A DNA stretch of 64,000 nt from Trichomonas vaginalis G3 (Eukaryota; Parabasalia; Trichomonadida; Trichomonadidae): NCBI RefSeq assembly GCF_026262505.1, contig NC_067207.1, positions 27,496,082 to 27,560,081 on the forward strand, in the 5' to 3' direction. The notes beneath the pieces were generated by a model that saw only the letters and a program-made list of their open reading frames with translations, was not told the DNA's origin and did no database searches. The position numbers and the translations under genes were made by a program. The number at the start of each line of letters is the position of its first letter. Positions within the stretch are counted from its first letter, which is position 1. Positions 28,179-36,883 of this stretch are shown here, one piece after another.

Positions 28179-30328
28179 ATGCCCCCATATAGAATGGATA
28201 GAAAATCTGCTAGAATAAAAGCAGAGTTAGAAAGATATGGTTGGAAAGTTTCAAAGAATTTTAAATATAGGAAGGGAAGACCCATAAAAGTCTATGACAA
28301 ACTTGCTGGTCTGACCTACGAAATGGACTTAGAAACAGCACGCGCAAACTATCCAAACAGATTAGAGAGGTTAGAAGAAGAACGTCTTATGAACATGCCT
28401 TTCAATGTTAACGAGCCGCAAGTTGAAGGACACGACGGCTTTGCCAGATTCTACTGGAAACATGACGAACAATTGCATCCTTTGAGAAGGAAAAAAGGAA
28501 AAGGTGAAGACAAACATGCTCCCATGGAAAGAACAAGATATGCATATGAAAAGTACCGTGAAGTTAGAAGTCAAATTACATCTGGTCGAACCTTTACAGT
28601 AAACTTTGACGAAGGAAAGAACAAAGAAGGCTTCATGGGTGTACTTGCTGCCATACAAGACGGAAATAAGAAAGGATACAATCTCAGACTAACCATAACA
28701 GATTTGGACGGTCACATTTACTATGCACATGGCAATGTCACAACAGCTGCAATGCTTCTTGACGCTTTCAAGACTACAAAGAGAGAACAAATGGTTGACT
28801 CCGACTCAGACATTTTGAATGCAATTGAAGGAATTGCAAGTGTAAGTTCGAATGGTACCAACCTAACCCTCAAGCAGTCAGACAACATGCTGGATACTTC
28901 CCGTTCATAAATAAGTCTGACATTGACTTGACAAGGTATGGAATTTACAATTCAATTGAAACAATTGTCAATGAACCTTATTCTTACATGTCTCAGGAAC
29001 TCTGGTCTTGTTACAGAAAAGAAGATGAAGTATCTTGAGTCATGTGTGAAGACAAGGTACATTCTCAGAGGTCAATTGGCAAAAATTGCACCGTTGGCAA
29101 ATGTCAATATCCGAGTCAACATACCTACAGCTAAAGGTTCTTCACATGACGACTATGTTGTTGACAAAGACTTACCATGGTTGAAGATTGTAATTGTCCA
29201 CAACCACTTCATGTTGAACGAAAGTCTTACAAACCCATTGTTCGGAAAAGGCAAGTGCAACATTGTCAGAGCTGTAAACATTCTTTTCGAGAAAGGTTTG
29301 TTGGAACCAATTCCAGATGACAAGCTGACAGAAACTTTTGTACCAAAAGACGAAACAAACTTTTCATTGTTAGCAAGACCAAAAGTTGTTCCAGACAAAG
29401 TTCTAGTACAAAAGAAGTACACAATTCCACAAGGAGTTGGATTGTTCGGATACCAACCTGAACCAGAAGAACTTCCAATGAGGTTGCAAGAACTTCAAGA
29501 TGCTATAAACAAACTTCCATTGAGACATCCAATTGACGTCAAATTGTATTGGAGAGCATCTGAGTTAGGTCAGAAGGTTTTATATGAAACAGGTTGCTTC
29601 GACGATGTTTATGAGATAACAGGAGAAGTTTCTCAGAAGATAAGAGACTCACTTGAATTTCCACGAACTGGACCCATTGGTTGCGACAAGTTCGACTCAG
29701 ATGAAAAGATATACTATGTCGACCTTAACGCTGCGTACATGAGGTTCGTCCAATATATTCCGACTGGAATTCCAAACGAAGACGGTGAGTTCCAGGAAGG
29801 AACTATACAGTTGGAAAAGTCATACAACAACTGTATGATATTAGGAAAGCTTCAAACCCCAAACTTGCAATGACACTCAAATTGCTTATGAATTCGACAT
29901 GGGGATATTCCATTAAGAAACCTCAAGAGATGAAGAGTAAACATTATGAGAAGGTCGACAACTTTGTTGAAAGGTTTTCTCCTTTTGTTTTGAAATACGA
30001 ATTTACCGAAGGTGAAAGTGGCTTAGTAACCACATTAAAACCTATTGTCGAACATTGGTCTTACCCTCAGTTCGCAAAAGCAGTCCTTGACAACTACAAC
30101 AAATTCTTCTCCGAAGTCAAATCCAAAGTTGTGGTTTACTATGAGAACATTGACGCACTCATGACGAACGAAGAAGGGTACAACAAACTCATTGAAATGG
30201 GCATGGTCGGTGAAAAGATGGGCCTTTTTAAGCTAGATAAGGTATTTTCCGAAGTTCATGTCCTCTCCAAGCGTAAGTACTGGGGCATACTTGAAGACGG
30301 CACAGAAATAAAACATTGCATGAAATAA
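28179..30328 (+). pseudogene. polB: family B DNA polymerase (element 2 lineage)
   Basis: Polymerase motifs: IYYVDLNAAYM (motif A region), KLLMNSTWGYSIKK (motif B) and VVYYENIDALM (motif C position). An N-terminal basic domain includes MDRKSARIKAELERYGWKV. The motif wording is very different from the element 1 polymerase (DFNSLYPSSF and others), so the two elements carry distinct polymerase lineages. The ATG at 28,179 follows TTTTTATTTTTATAAAA. This copy looks broken. Confidence 0.7.
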
Positions 30329-30402
30329 AACATTGCATGAAGTAAAACATTGCATACCATTTTAAAACATTTTTTAAAACAGTATATTTTTACATATATT
30401 AA

Positions 30403-30570
30403 ATGTTTCAGGTTGAAAAACAAAGAACAAAAGTAGCAGATACAAAACCGTTAGACTATATCTTTACAAATACTGGTAGGACTATTTCAGATGAAGAAAT
30501 TTTATCTCGAATTGTCTTTCATATACAACTACGGAAAAGTGCTGAAAAAGCACTGAAAAATATATTTTAG
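30403..30570 (+). CDS. small unrecognised protein ending in a hairpin module
   Basis: A 55-residue frame with leader TTTTTACATATATTAA. It is basic with PLDYIFTNTGRTISDEEIL, and its stop is supplied by the start of a hairpin module (ATATATTTTAGGG). It may be a real small gene or the beginning of a gene cut by the module. Confidence 0.35.
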   Translation: MFQVEKQRTKVADTKPLDYIFTNTGRTISDEEILSRIVFHIQLRKSAEKALKNIF

Positions 30571-30645
30571 GGTAGAAGGGTATATCTACCCCGTTTTCTA
30601 CCCTCATTTCTACCCGTTGAATTTTCATGAATTTCCTTAAGACAG
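30571..30645 (+). repeat. hairpin module
   Basis: The GGGTAGAAGGGTATATCTAC type module, followed by GAATTTTCATGAATTTCC. Confidence 0.8.
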
Positions 30646-30671
30646 CAAAAAAGTTAGTTAAAATGAGATGT

Positions 30672-31037
30672 TTACTGAACTGGTTGGATGTCGCCTTCAC
30701 AGGTTATGTAGAACGGCTGACCAGAGAAGTGGAACAGTGCTCTGAGAATTTGTATAATTCGTGGAATTGGACTCTCTCTGTTTGGAAGTTGTATCCATGG
30801 GCGCTTTGCAAAGAACTTGAGAAGAGCTTCTTTCTTCATCTCCTTTATGTCGTCTACAGGAGTGTTTTCTGGTATTTGAATTGGAATTCCAGTCGAAATC
30901 TCGATTTTCAGCGCACCTCTTCCAGACAACCAGACGCCGAGGGACTTGTTGGCTTTGTCCTTGCCCAAATACTGCTTAACAACTTCATTTATCTCTATAA
31001 GGTAAATTGCCTCATCTAATGGCTCGATGCTGTCCAT
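30672..31037 (-). CDS. unrecognised Polinton protein, 121 residues
   Basis: Start MDSIEPLDEAIYLIEI, a VWLSGRGALKIEISTGIPI strand region, a helical KKEALLKFFAKRP segment, and a C-terminus with ITCEGDIQP. Reads like a real compact alpha/beta protein, but no family is recognised. The opposite strand frame of similar size is Trp-rich and looks like a shadow. Confidence 0.4.
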   Translation of the reverse strand: MDSIEPLDEAIYLIEINEVVKQYLGKDKANKSLGVWLSGRGALKIEISTGIPIQIPENTPVDDIKEMKKEALLKFFAKRPWIQLPNRESPIPRIIQILRALFHFSGQPFYITCEGDIQPVQ

Positions 31038-31312
31038 TGTTCTGTTTCAGAACTAGTCTTGTTCTGTTTCAGAACTAGTCTTGTACTTTTTCAGAACTAG
31101 TCTTGTACTTTTTCAGAACTAGTCTTGTACTTTTTCAGAACAAATTTCCCGTAAAAGCTCTCAATTTGAGAGAAAAATTTTCTGTTTCAGAACAATATTA
31201 CTGTCAGAACTGTTTCAGAACAATATTTGTACTGTTTCAGAACAATATTTGTACTGTTTCAGAACAATATTTGTACTGTTTCAGAACAATATTTGTACTG
31301 TTTCAGAACAAT
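31038..31312 (+). repeat. TTTCAGAAC minisatellite
   Basis: Two successive arrays: four units of about 23 bp with TTTCAGAACTAGTCTTGTAC (31,045-31,140) and five units of 22 bp with TTTCAGAACAATATTTGTAC (31,180-31,312). No gene. It lies upstream of the divergent gene start at 31,037. Confidence 0.85.
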
Positions 31313-31324
31313 GTCCGACGTACC

Positions 31325-31390
31325 ACCAAAAAATATATTTTAGGGTAGAAGGGTATATCTACCCTCATTTCTACCCTCATTTCTACCCTC
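31325..31390 (+). repeat. hairpin module
   Basis: GGGTAGAAGGGTATATCTAC type unit followed by two CATTTCTACCCT copies. Confidence 0.8.
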
Positions 31391-31534
31391 GTAGAAAACA
31401 CACAAAACTCTTGAACTTTGTATAAAAAAAGCAACCCGCGGAAAACAGCGGGTTGGTATATTCTTCACAAAATGCTTGTTTTTGAGGTCGAGCCATTTTT
31501 GGCTCCACCGTATTTTTAAACCAAACTCGTTCAT
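31340..31534 (-). CDS. possible small protein over the GC hairpins
   Basis: A 64-codon minus frame with an element-like leader (TTTATTTTATTTCAGCACAAA before the ATG, of which the last part is unusual). The protein is basic and aromatic (WSQKWLDLKNKHFVKNIP) and its end lies in a hairpin module. The two hairpins fall inside it, so this stretch could instead be a structured RNA. Confidence 0.2.
   Translation of the reverse strand: MNEFGLKIRWSQKWLDLKNKHFVKNIPTRCFPRVAFFIQSSRVLCVFYEGRNEGRNEGRYTLLP
31432..31455 (-). terminator. GC hairpin with T-tract, terminator-like on minus strand
   Basis: CAACCCGC and GCGGGTTG form a perfect 8-bp stem with an 8-nt loop. On the minus strand the stem is followed at once by C and seven T, exactly the form of a bacterial intrinsic terminator. 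Such a GC stem is striking in this AT-rich DNA. A second perfect stem (GAGCCA/TGGCTC, loop TTTT) lies at 31,490-31,505. Function in a eukaryotic element is unknown. Confidence 0.45.
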
Positions 31535-31598
31535 TTTGTGCTGAAATAAAATAAAGGTAGTCCCACCAAAAAATATTTTTTATTTTTATTGTAAGAAC

Positions 31599-32476
31599 AT
31601 GTTTGCAACAACAGCACCAAACTCGTTAGTCATGAACCCAACTTCAATGTTAGTAGAGATGAAAAGCTTCATTCCTTCTTCATATACTTTCGAAACAGAA
31701 ATCCAGAAGATAAAGCAAGAACTTCTCCAAGGAGATTTAGACTGTAGTGCAAAAGATGAAACAAATGAACAGTATCTTTATGAAATGCAAGATATTATAG
31801 ACCATTTGCCTAAACTTCCTGAAATACAACAACAAAACTCACTATTCCAGAATTCGATGAAATTGAAGTCAGACTGACTGACTCAGTAGAAATAAAGAAG
31901 TTCATACGAAAGGTAAACTATGAGTTTCTTGGATTTCATTGCAACCACAAAGTCATTGACATATATAAATCTGAAGAATTTAAGACCTACGACAACTTTG
32001 TTTCGTTAGTTGCTGAGTGTGTCTTGCAGATAAGAGATAAAGATAGAAGAGGTAAGGTATGGAACCAACAGATAAAACCAGCAACCTTTGAGTTAAAGAA
32101 AACCATCTACGCCTTAGTCATACTAGCAGGACAAATTTCAGAATATAACGCAAAAATGAACTCACAATGTTCTAAATGTAAAGCAGCAATGAGGAAATAT
32201 AACTACTCCGTCAAAGAGATAGAAAGAATGAGAAAAGACCATACTGACTTAAAGAAAGAAGTAGAGAAACCAGCAGAAGATAAAATGGACATGTTGACAT
32301 TTCTGAACAAAAACTATCCAACTGCTAACGATTTCCTTCTTTCAGATGTCAAGAAGAAATATAAAGAAACCTTCGGCATAGTTAAAATTTTTGATATCCT
32401 TCGTGAAGAAATAGAAGCTACAAAACTGTTTAAAGTCATGAACCATCACAACATATACCATGTAAAACGCTTGTAA
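31599..32476 (+). pseudogene. unrecognised Polinton protein with zinc-knuckle-like Cys pair
   Basis: The start has a TTTTTATTTTTATTGTAAGAAC leader. The N-terminal part is helical and acidic. The C-terminal part has a CSKCKAAMRKYNYSVKEIERM segment (a CxxC within coiled coil) and a final LSDVKKKYKETFGIVK domain resembling a helix-turn-helix. It precedes two KilA-N genes, so a regulatory role is possible. This copy looks broken. A decayed counterpart is at about 62,960-63,863. Confidence 0.4.
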
Positions 32477-32485
32477 AACTTTATG

Positions 32486-32680
32486 GTAGAAATGAGGGTA
32501 GAAAACGGGGTAGATATACCCTTCTACCCTAAAATATATTTTTGCTGAATTCAGCACAAAATTCTGAGTAAAATGACATATGGAACACATACTTTTTCAG
32601 TAAGGACATATGGGGTAGAAATGAGGGTAGAAAACGGGGTAGATATACCCTTCTACCCTAAAATATATTTTTGTCTGATT
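32486..32680 (-). repeat. two inverted hairpin modules
   Basis: Copies at about 32,486-32,545 and 32,612-32,675, both reading GGGTAGATATACCCTTCTAC, placed right after the gene ending at 32,476. Confidence 0.8.
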
Positions 32681-32736
32681 TACGCTCATTACGAAGAAGT
32701 CTTGACAAAACATTTACGAAGAAGTATATTTCCTGT

Positions 32737-32797
32737 GTTGTTGTCAAAATGTCATGTTGTCACACTTTTTCAGAGAAGTTCATTTAACCGAGTGACC
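32737..32797. repeat. copy of the element 1 helicase-flanking repeat
   Basis: TTGTCAAAATGTCATGTTGT, TTTTTCAGAGAAGTT and ACCGAGTGAC match the repeat at 8,437-8,671 of element 1. This repeat and the tail-collar gene are the only clear DNA-level links between the two elements. Confidence 0.7.
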
Positions 32798-32932
32798 TGG
32801 TCGCCTAAAATATATTTTATTGAATTCTGAGTAAAATGACCAAATTTCATGAATTTCCTTAAGATAGAAAAAATAAAATAAAGTTAGTTTTTTTTTAAAA
32901 TATTTTTTTTATTTTGTATGTAAGAACAGGAA

Positions 32933-33544
32933 ATGACAAACACTGAGTTTGAAACAGTTAAAAAGATAGACAATAACACTAAATTGGTTAGAATTGGTGA
33001 TTTAAACGTAAGATACTCAAAGAAATACAACAAATATTCTTTGTCAGACATTTTATCTCCATTTGAAAAGAGAGCAAAGGACTGGGTTAGAAATGCTTCA
33101 ACTCAGAAAATTTTGACAAGAAATCCTGAGCTTATGATATCGGTAAAATTCTATGGAACTGCAGCATATCTTATAGACAAAAGTCTTATACCAATAGTTT
33201 TGTTATGGTTAGACCCAGTTGTTGGATATAACTTCATAACATATGGTTCATTCGATACGGAACGTTGCAGTGAAGGCTTACTTTACATCGTTCAGAAACC
33301 GAAGGACTTCAATACAAAAAGATATAAGATAGGAAGAACATATAATATAACTCAAAGATATGACAGTACAGTCAATAGAGTCAAGGTTGTGTTTGTTAAT
33401 GATATGAGAGCTGCAGAAACAGAACTACTTGAAAAGTTTGAGAAAATGTATGGTGCTCCCATAAAAGGTAAAGAAACGTTTGAAGTAGATGAGATAGATA
33501 AAGCTATAAAATTATTTGACGAAGTTGCTGAAAAATACATGTAA
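32933..33544 (+). CDS. KilA-N and GIY-YIG-like (T5orf172/MUG113) protein
   Basis: A 203-residue protein that looks whole. Residues about 20-105 match the KilA-N DNA-binding fold (LVRIGDLNVRYSKKY, then KDWVRNASTQKIL). Residues about 115-200 are a GIY-YIG-related T5orf172/MUG113 domain: GLLYIVQKPKDF, YKIGRTYNITQRYDS, AAETELLEKFEKMYG, GKETFEV. This pairing is known from large DNA viruses and phages. It may regulate or nick element DNA. The leader TTTTGTATGTAAGAACAGGAA is closely matched by the next gene. Confidence 0.75.
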   Translation: MTNTEFETVKKIDNNTKLVRIGDLNVRYSKKYNKYSLSDILSPFEKRAKDWVRNASTQKILTRNPELMISVKFYGTAAYLIDKSLIPIVLLWLDPVVGYNFITYGSFDTERCSEGLLYIVQKPKDFNTKRYKIGRTYNITQRYDSTVNRVKVVFVNDMRAAETELLEKFEKMYGAPIKGKETFEVDEIDKAIKLFDEVAEKYM

Positions 33545-33584
33545 AAATAACGTTTACCATGTAAAACGTTTATAAAATAACTGG

Positions 33585-33650
33585 GGTAGAAAAGAGGGTA
33601 GAAAAGAGGGTAGATATACCCATCTACCCTAAATTATATTTTTATTGAAT
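33585..33650 (-). repeat. inverted hairpin module
   Basis: A unit with GGGTAGATATACCCATCTAC directly after the KilA-N/GIY-YIG gene. Confidence 0.75.
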
Positions 33651-33741
33651 TCAGCAACAAATTTCATGAATTTCCTTAAGATAGAAAAAATAAAGTTAAT
33701 TTTATTTTTTTTATTTTTTTATTTTGTATGTAAGAACAGAA

Positions 33742-34599
33742 ATGTCAACAACAGAGAACACAACAACTGCTATCGTTCATGAAGCCATAAATGAAGAATA
33801 CGAGTACATACAGTTTAACAAACAACTCCGTCTCATTCGTTCGGTCAAAGACGATATGTACCAAATGCAAAGTATTTTGACAGCATGTTTTGCTCCAGAT
33901 ACTAAGCTTCCTAAAGACTGGTTTAGGAACCAAAGCACACAAGAACTATTAAATGAAGCACAGCGAGACATACTTTTTTCTGGGTCGCCTAAAACTCATG
34001 AAAACAGTGAAGAACAGCGAGTAGGTAAAAAACCCCAGTCGCCAAAACTCTATGAAAATCGTGAAAAATTGCCAAACGGTTTGAGAGGATATTATGTACA
34101 TAGACTTCTTGTAAATGCTGTTGCAATGTGGGCTTCGCCTCGTTATGCTTGGAATATTTACAGACTTCTTGACGAAATTCACAGACAAGAACGTGAAGAG
34201 CTAGAGAACAAGCTTGAAGCAAAAGACAAAAACATTCAGAAAAGAATACCACGTTCGGTACCAAAAGGAAAGGAAAAGAACTATAAGTATATGATTTATA
34301 CTGAAGAGATGGAAAATGAAGAAGATAAAGATATGGTTATGTTGCATTTAGTCAGAAGAAACAACAAAAGCTTTTACGACCTTGCTAAGATTTACAAATC
34401 TGACAGAAATTGGTTCTATCGCGAAAACTTACCGATTTCAATGACACCGAATGAAGATGTGAAACAAATAGTTCAAGATACTTTACCTCAAACACACTAT
34501 GATATGAAAGGTTGTACAATACTTACCTTCAAAGAAGATTTGCCATTGTTAAAGGAAAAAATAACAGAGTATTTTGACAACTTCAAACAAGCAGAGTAA
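33742..34599 (+). CDS. KilA-N domain protein
   Basis: 286 residues, looks whole. Residues about 60-160 are KilA-N: KDWFRNQSTQELL, LPNGLRGYYVHRLLVNAVAMW and ASPRYAWNIYRLLDEI. A coiled-coil linker (RQEREELENKLEAKDKN) follows, then a C-terminal domain (YMIYTEEM, VMLHLVRRNNKSF, WFYRENLPISM) typical of the region that follows KilA-N in viral BRO-like proteins. Probably a DNA-binding regulator. I chose the ATG at 33,742, which follows the TATGTAAGAACAGAA leader shared with the previous gene. Confidence 0.75.
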   Translation: MSTTENTTTAIVHEAINEEYEYIQFNKQLRLIRSVKDDMYQMQSILTACFAPDTKLPKDWFRNQSTQELLNEAQRDILFSGSPKTHENSEEQRVGKKPQSPKLYENREKLPNGLRGYYVHRLLVNAVAMWASPRYAWNIYRLLDEIHRQEREELENKLEAKDKNIQKRIPRSVPKGKEKNYKYMIYTEEMENEEDKDMVMLHLVRRNNKSFYDLAKIYKSDRNWFYRENLPISMTPNEDVKQIVQDTLPQTHYDMKGCTILTFKEDLPLLKEKITEYFDNFKQAE

Positions 34600-34610
34600 A
34601 TGAACCATTT

Positions 34611-35054
34611 ATTTTTCAAGCTTGACACCAAAGATGGCTCATGTAGCTCTAGATGGTAAATTGTCTTGTCAAATCCTTCTGGCATTCCGAGTCCTTCCAT
34701 CCGACAAGAAAAGTTCTTCCTTCCGACAGAAAAAGTTTTTACATCCGACAAGAAAAAATTTTCCCGACAACTGGAAAAAATTTTCCTGTTGTCCGTCCGT
34801 AAACCATTCAAATTTTCGAAAATTGAGAACTTTTTTCCCGACAACTGGAAAAATTTTTCCTTCCAACAAAAAAAATTTTTCCTTCCGACAGGAAAAGTTT
34901 TTCCCGACAACTGGAAAAGTTCTTCCTTCCGACAGGACACAAACGAATGTCTCACGTCCCTCTTCCTGAATGTCTTCCAAAGCCAGAAGAACCGACAGCC
35001 CCAGCACCACAACAGACTTACTAAGACTAAACACTTACATTTTTCAAGCTTGAC
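34611..35054. repeat. 428-bp insertion with palindromic repeats, flanked by 16-bp direct repeats
   Basis: ATTTTTCAAGCTTGAC occurs at 34,611-34,626 and 35,039-35,054; the second copy includes the ATPase stop. Between them (mainly 34,690-34,930) lie degenerate units of CCGACAACTGGAAAA and near-palindromic GGAAAA/TTTTCC blocks. In element 4 the equivalent gene ends are only about 13 bp apart, an apparent empty site. Confidence 0.7.
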
Positions 35055-35919
35055 TTTTTACAATTTGAACTTTGTTTGCGTAGATATGAATTCTGAAAGA
35101 AGTATGAGGGTCTTGTATGACTTTGTACTTCTCCCATAGTTCATGTCTGTCAAACTTACCTGCCATGGACTCTTTCATAAGTTCCATGAAATCGTCTTCG
35201 GACAATCCAGGGAAAAGTATGATATCAGTAAGTATTCTCTTTACATCCTTACTTAAACTCTTTGCTGTCTGTACACAAATGACAACAGAGATGTTAAAGT
35301 GTCTGAGCTTCTTAAGAATTCGACACATATCTTGTTCTCTATTCTTTAACAAAGGATGAGAAGCAAAGTCATCTAAGATAAGAAGACATCTATGAGGGTA
35401 TGTCTTCCAATCGTAAGATTGCAATTTCTTCGAAATGTATTCTATCTCTTTCTGTTTGTTTCTGAAGTGTTTCTTCTCTAATATTCTCTGCATTTCCTCA
35501 TTTGGGTCTTTAAACTTAGAATTTATATACTCATTTATAGCATTATACTTCAAAACTCTTCTTTGGTACTTCTTTATCCAATCTAACAACTCAGTATCCT
35601 TTATACATACTAACTTAGACTTCTTTATAATATCTTTGAACGAATTGACGGTTTGATCGAATTGACCAGAAGTACTACAAATGACTACTAACTCATAGAA
35701 TGGGTTCTTCTCATCTAGTTCTTGTTGTTGTGCAGCCATTTTAAGATAAGTGAAAGTCTTACCCGACCCAGGCGGTGCAATTAGACCTGTTATACCATTC
35801 TGAGCAAATAAGAACTTGTCATGTATGGGTTTTATCTGAGCATTTTCCAACTTCCTCTTGTTCTTGTTTAAAACATTCTCAAATTTCTTGTCAATGTCAG
35901 CAAACTTTTTTTCTAACAT
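35044..35919 (-). CDS. DNA packaging ATPase (FtsK/HerA type)
   Basis: 291 residues, looks whole. Walker A is GLIAPPGSGKTFTYLKM (about residue 45) and Walker B is RCLLILDDFASHPLL (about 180). A sensor-like VVICVQTAKSLSKD follows, and then an ILFPGLSEDDFMELMKES C-terminal helix region. It would pump element DNA into the capsid. The frame extends upstream, but the ATG at 35,919 is preceded by the AT-rich leader and faces the plus-strand gene at 35,956, so I prefer it. Confidence 0.85.
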   Translation of the reverse strand: MLEKKFADIDKKFENVLNKNKRKLENAQIKPIHDKFLFAQNGITGLIAPPGSGKTFTYLKMAAQQQELDEKNPFYELVVICSTSGQFDQTVNSFKDIIKKSKLVCIKDTELLDWIKKYQRRVLKYNAINEYINSKFKDPNEEMQRILEKKHFRNKQKEIEYISKKLQSYDWKTYPHRCLLILDDFASHPLLKNREQDMCRILKKLRHFNISVVICVQTAKSLSKDVKRILTDIILFPGLSEDDFMELMKESMAGKFDRHELWEKYKVIQDPHTSFRIHIYANKVQIVKSQA

Positions 35920-35955
35920 ATTTTTAGAAAAATTAAAATTTTTATCTTTTAGAAA
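35920..35955. promoter_or_regulatory. 36-bp divergent promoter spacer
   Basis: Between the ATPase ATG (35,919) and the gene at 35,956. It contains TTTTTATCTTTTAGAAA towards the plus gene and an A/T run towards the ATPase. Confidence 0.4.
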
Positions 35956-36411
35956 ATGTCTAGCGATTTCGCTATCTATATTCGAGACAAGCTTTTTGAC
36001 AGCAAAACATCTGTCGACCATAAAATCTTACATAGTGTAAACAAGAAAGGTGAATTTGTTCTAAAGTTCTGTTTCTGGGAATATGACAAGAACCATAAAA
36101 CATTAGGCAGAGAAGTCTTTAAGTTTGTCAATGACAGACTTGTTGACAGAGATGACGCCTCTTGGAGAGATGAAGTCCAACAAAAGTTCTTAGAATGCAA
36201 AGAAGACACATGCGCTGTTCTTGAAGATGAAATAGAAAACAGAATAGATGAGCTATTAAAGGACAAAGAACTTTTACATAAATATGGTTCTGAGAAGTTT
36301 GACATAACTCCACCAGAGAAGAAGAAGAAGAGAGAGAAGAAAGAAAAGAAAGTAGAAGAAGAGAAGAAAGAACCAGAGCCAATTCCAGAGAAGGTGAGAT
36401 ATGACATGTAA
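35956..36411 (+). CDS. charged Polinton protein, 151 residues
   Basis: Compact N-terminal region (FAIYIRDKLFDSK, FVLKFCFWEYDKNHK), then acidic helices and a Lys/Glu-rich low-complexity tail (PPEKKKKREKKEKK). A decayed counterpart sits at 59,859-60,263 in element 4. Function unknown; the tail may bind DNA or another virion protein. Confidence 0.5.
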   Translation: MSSDFAIYIRDKLFDSKTSVDHKILHSVNKKGEFVLKFCFWEYDKNHKTLGREVFKFVNDRLVDRDDASWRDEVQQKFLECKEDTCAVLEDEIENRIDELLKDKELLHKYGSEKFDITPPEKKKKREKKEKKVEEEKKEPEPIPEKVRYDM

Positions 36412-36427
36412 AAATAAAATTTTATTT

Positions 36428-36847
36428 TTAGAACATTTCTGGGTCAATGTCAATGTTCTCTTCCTCTTTAGGAGCAAACACTGGCTTAGACTCTAAAATC
36501 TTTTTACCCAATTTACCTTGAACTTCAACTATCTTAGACTCATAATATTCATAGTCGTCTGCTTTCTTTGGTTCATAAGGTATAACAAGTTTGTATGCTT
36601 TGCCTTCTTTAAGGTTTGAAAACCTTCTGTCAAAATTTTCTTTGACTGCTAACAAACCTTCTATGTCTAAGTCTTCAAATTTCGCACCATTTTTAGTCAC
36701 AATAGCAAACTTAACTGGTTCGATGTTCCAAACTTTGTCAAATGTAGACTTTTCAAAATGGTAGAAGTAAACATTCAAATAAGCGAATGGGTCTAGTTCT
36801 TCTTTAAGTCCTGACATGTACTTATTTACTGAGATGAATTTTGCCAT
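36428..36847 (-). CDS. acidic-tailed conserved Polinton protein
   Basis: 139 residues, looks whole. Start FISVNKYMSGLKEEL, a strand-rich centre (VYFYHF, VKFAIVTKNGAKFEDLDIEG, AYKLVIPYEPKK) and an acidic end (EEENIDIDPEMF). This is the layout of a small single-strand-binding protein, and it sits next to the helicase gene, but the assignment is inference. Homologue in element 1 at 15,449-15,923 and decayed copy at 59,448-59,841. Confidence 0.45.
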   Translation of the reverse strand: MAKFISVNKYMSGLKEELDPFAYLNVYFYHFEKSTFDKVWNIEPVKFAIVTKNGAKFEDLDIEGLLAVKENFDRRFSNLKEGKAYKLVIPYEPKKADDYEYYESKIVEVQGKLGKKILESKPVFAPKEEENIDIDPEMF

Positions 36848-36883
36848 CTTTTCTATCGGATAAAAAAAGATTTTTTTTTAAAT

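Noticed and set aside
30627-31019. 130-codon plus-strand frame opposite 30,672-31,037
   Set aside because: Trp/Leu/Ser-rich composition typical of an antisense shadow; the minus frame reads more like protein.
34947-35024. 25-codon frame with a PTAP late-domain motif
   Set aside because: Too short and inside a repeat insertion; no leader of the element type. Noted only as a curiosity.
34497-35139. Several overlapping frames of 115-171 codons over the insertion at 34.6-35.0 kb
   Set aside because: They translate the GGAAAA/TTTTCC repeat in all frames and give low-complexity Phe/Lys/Ser protein.
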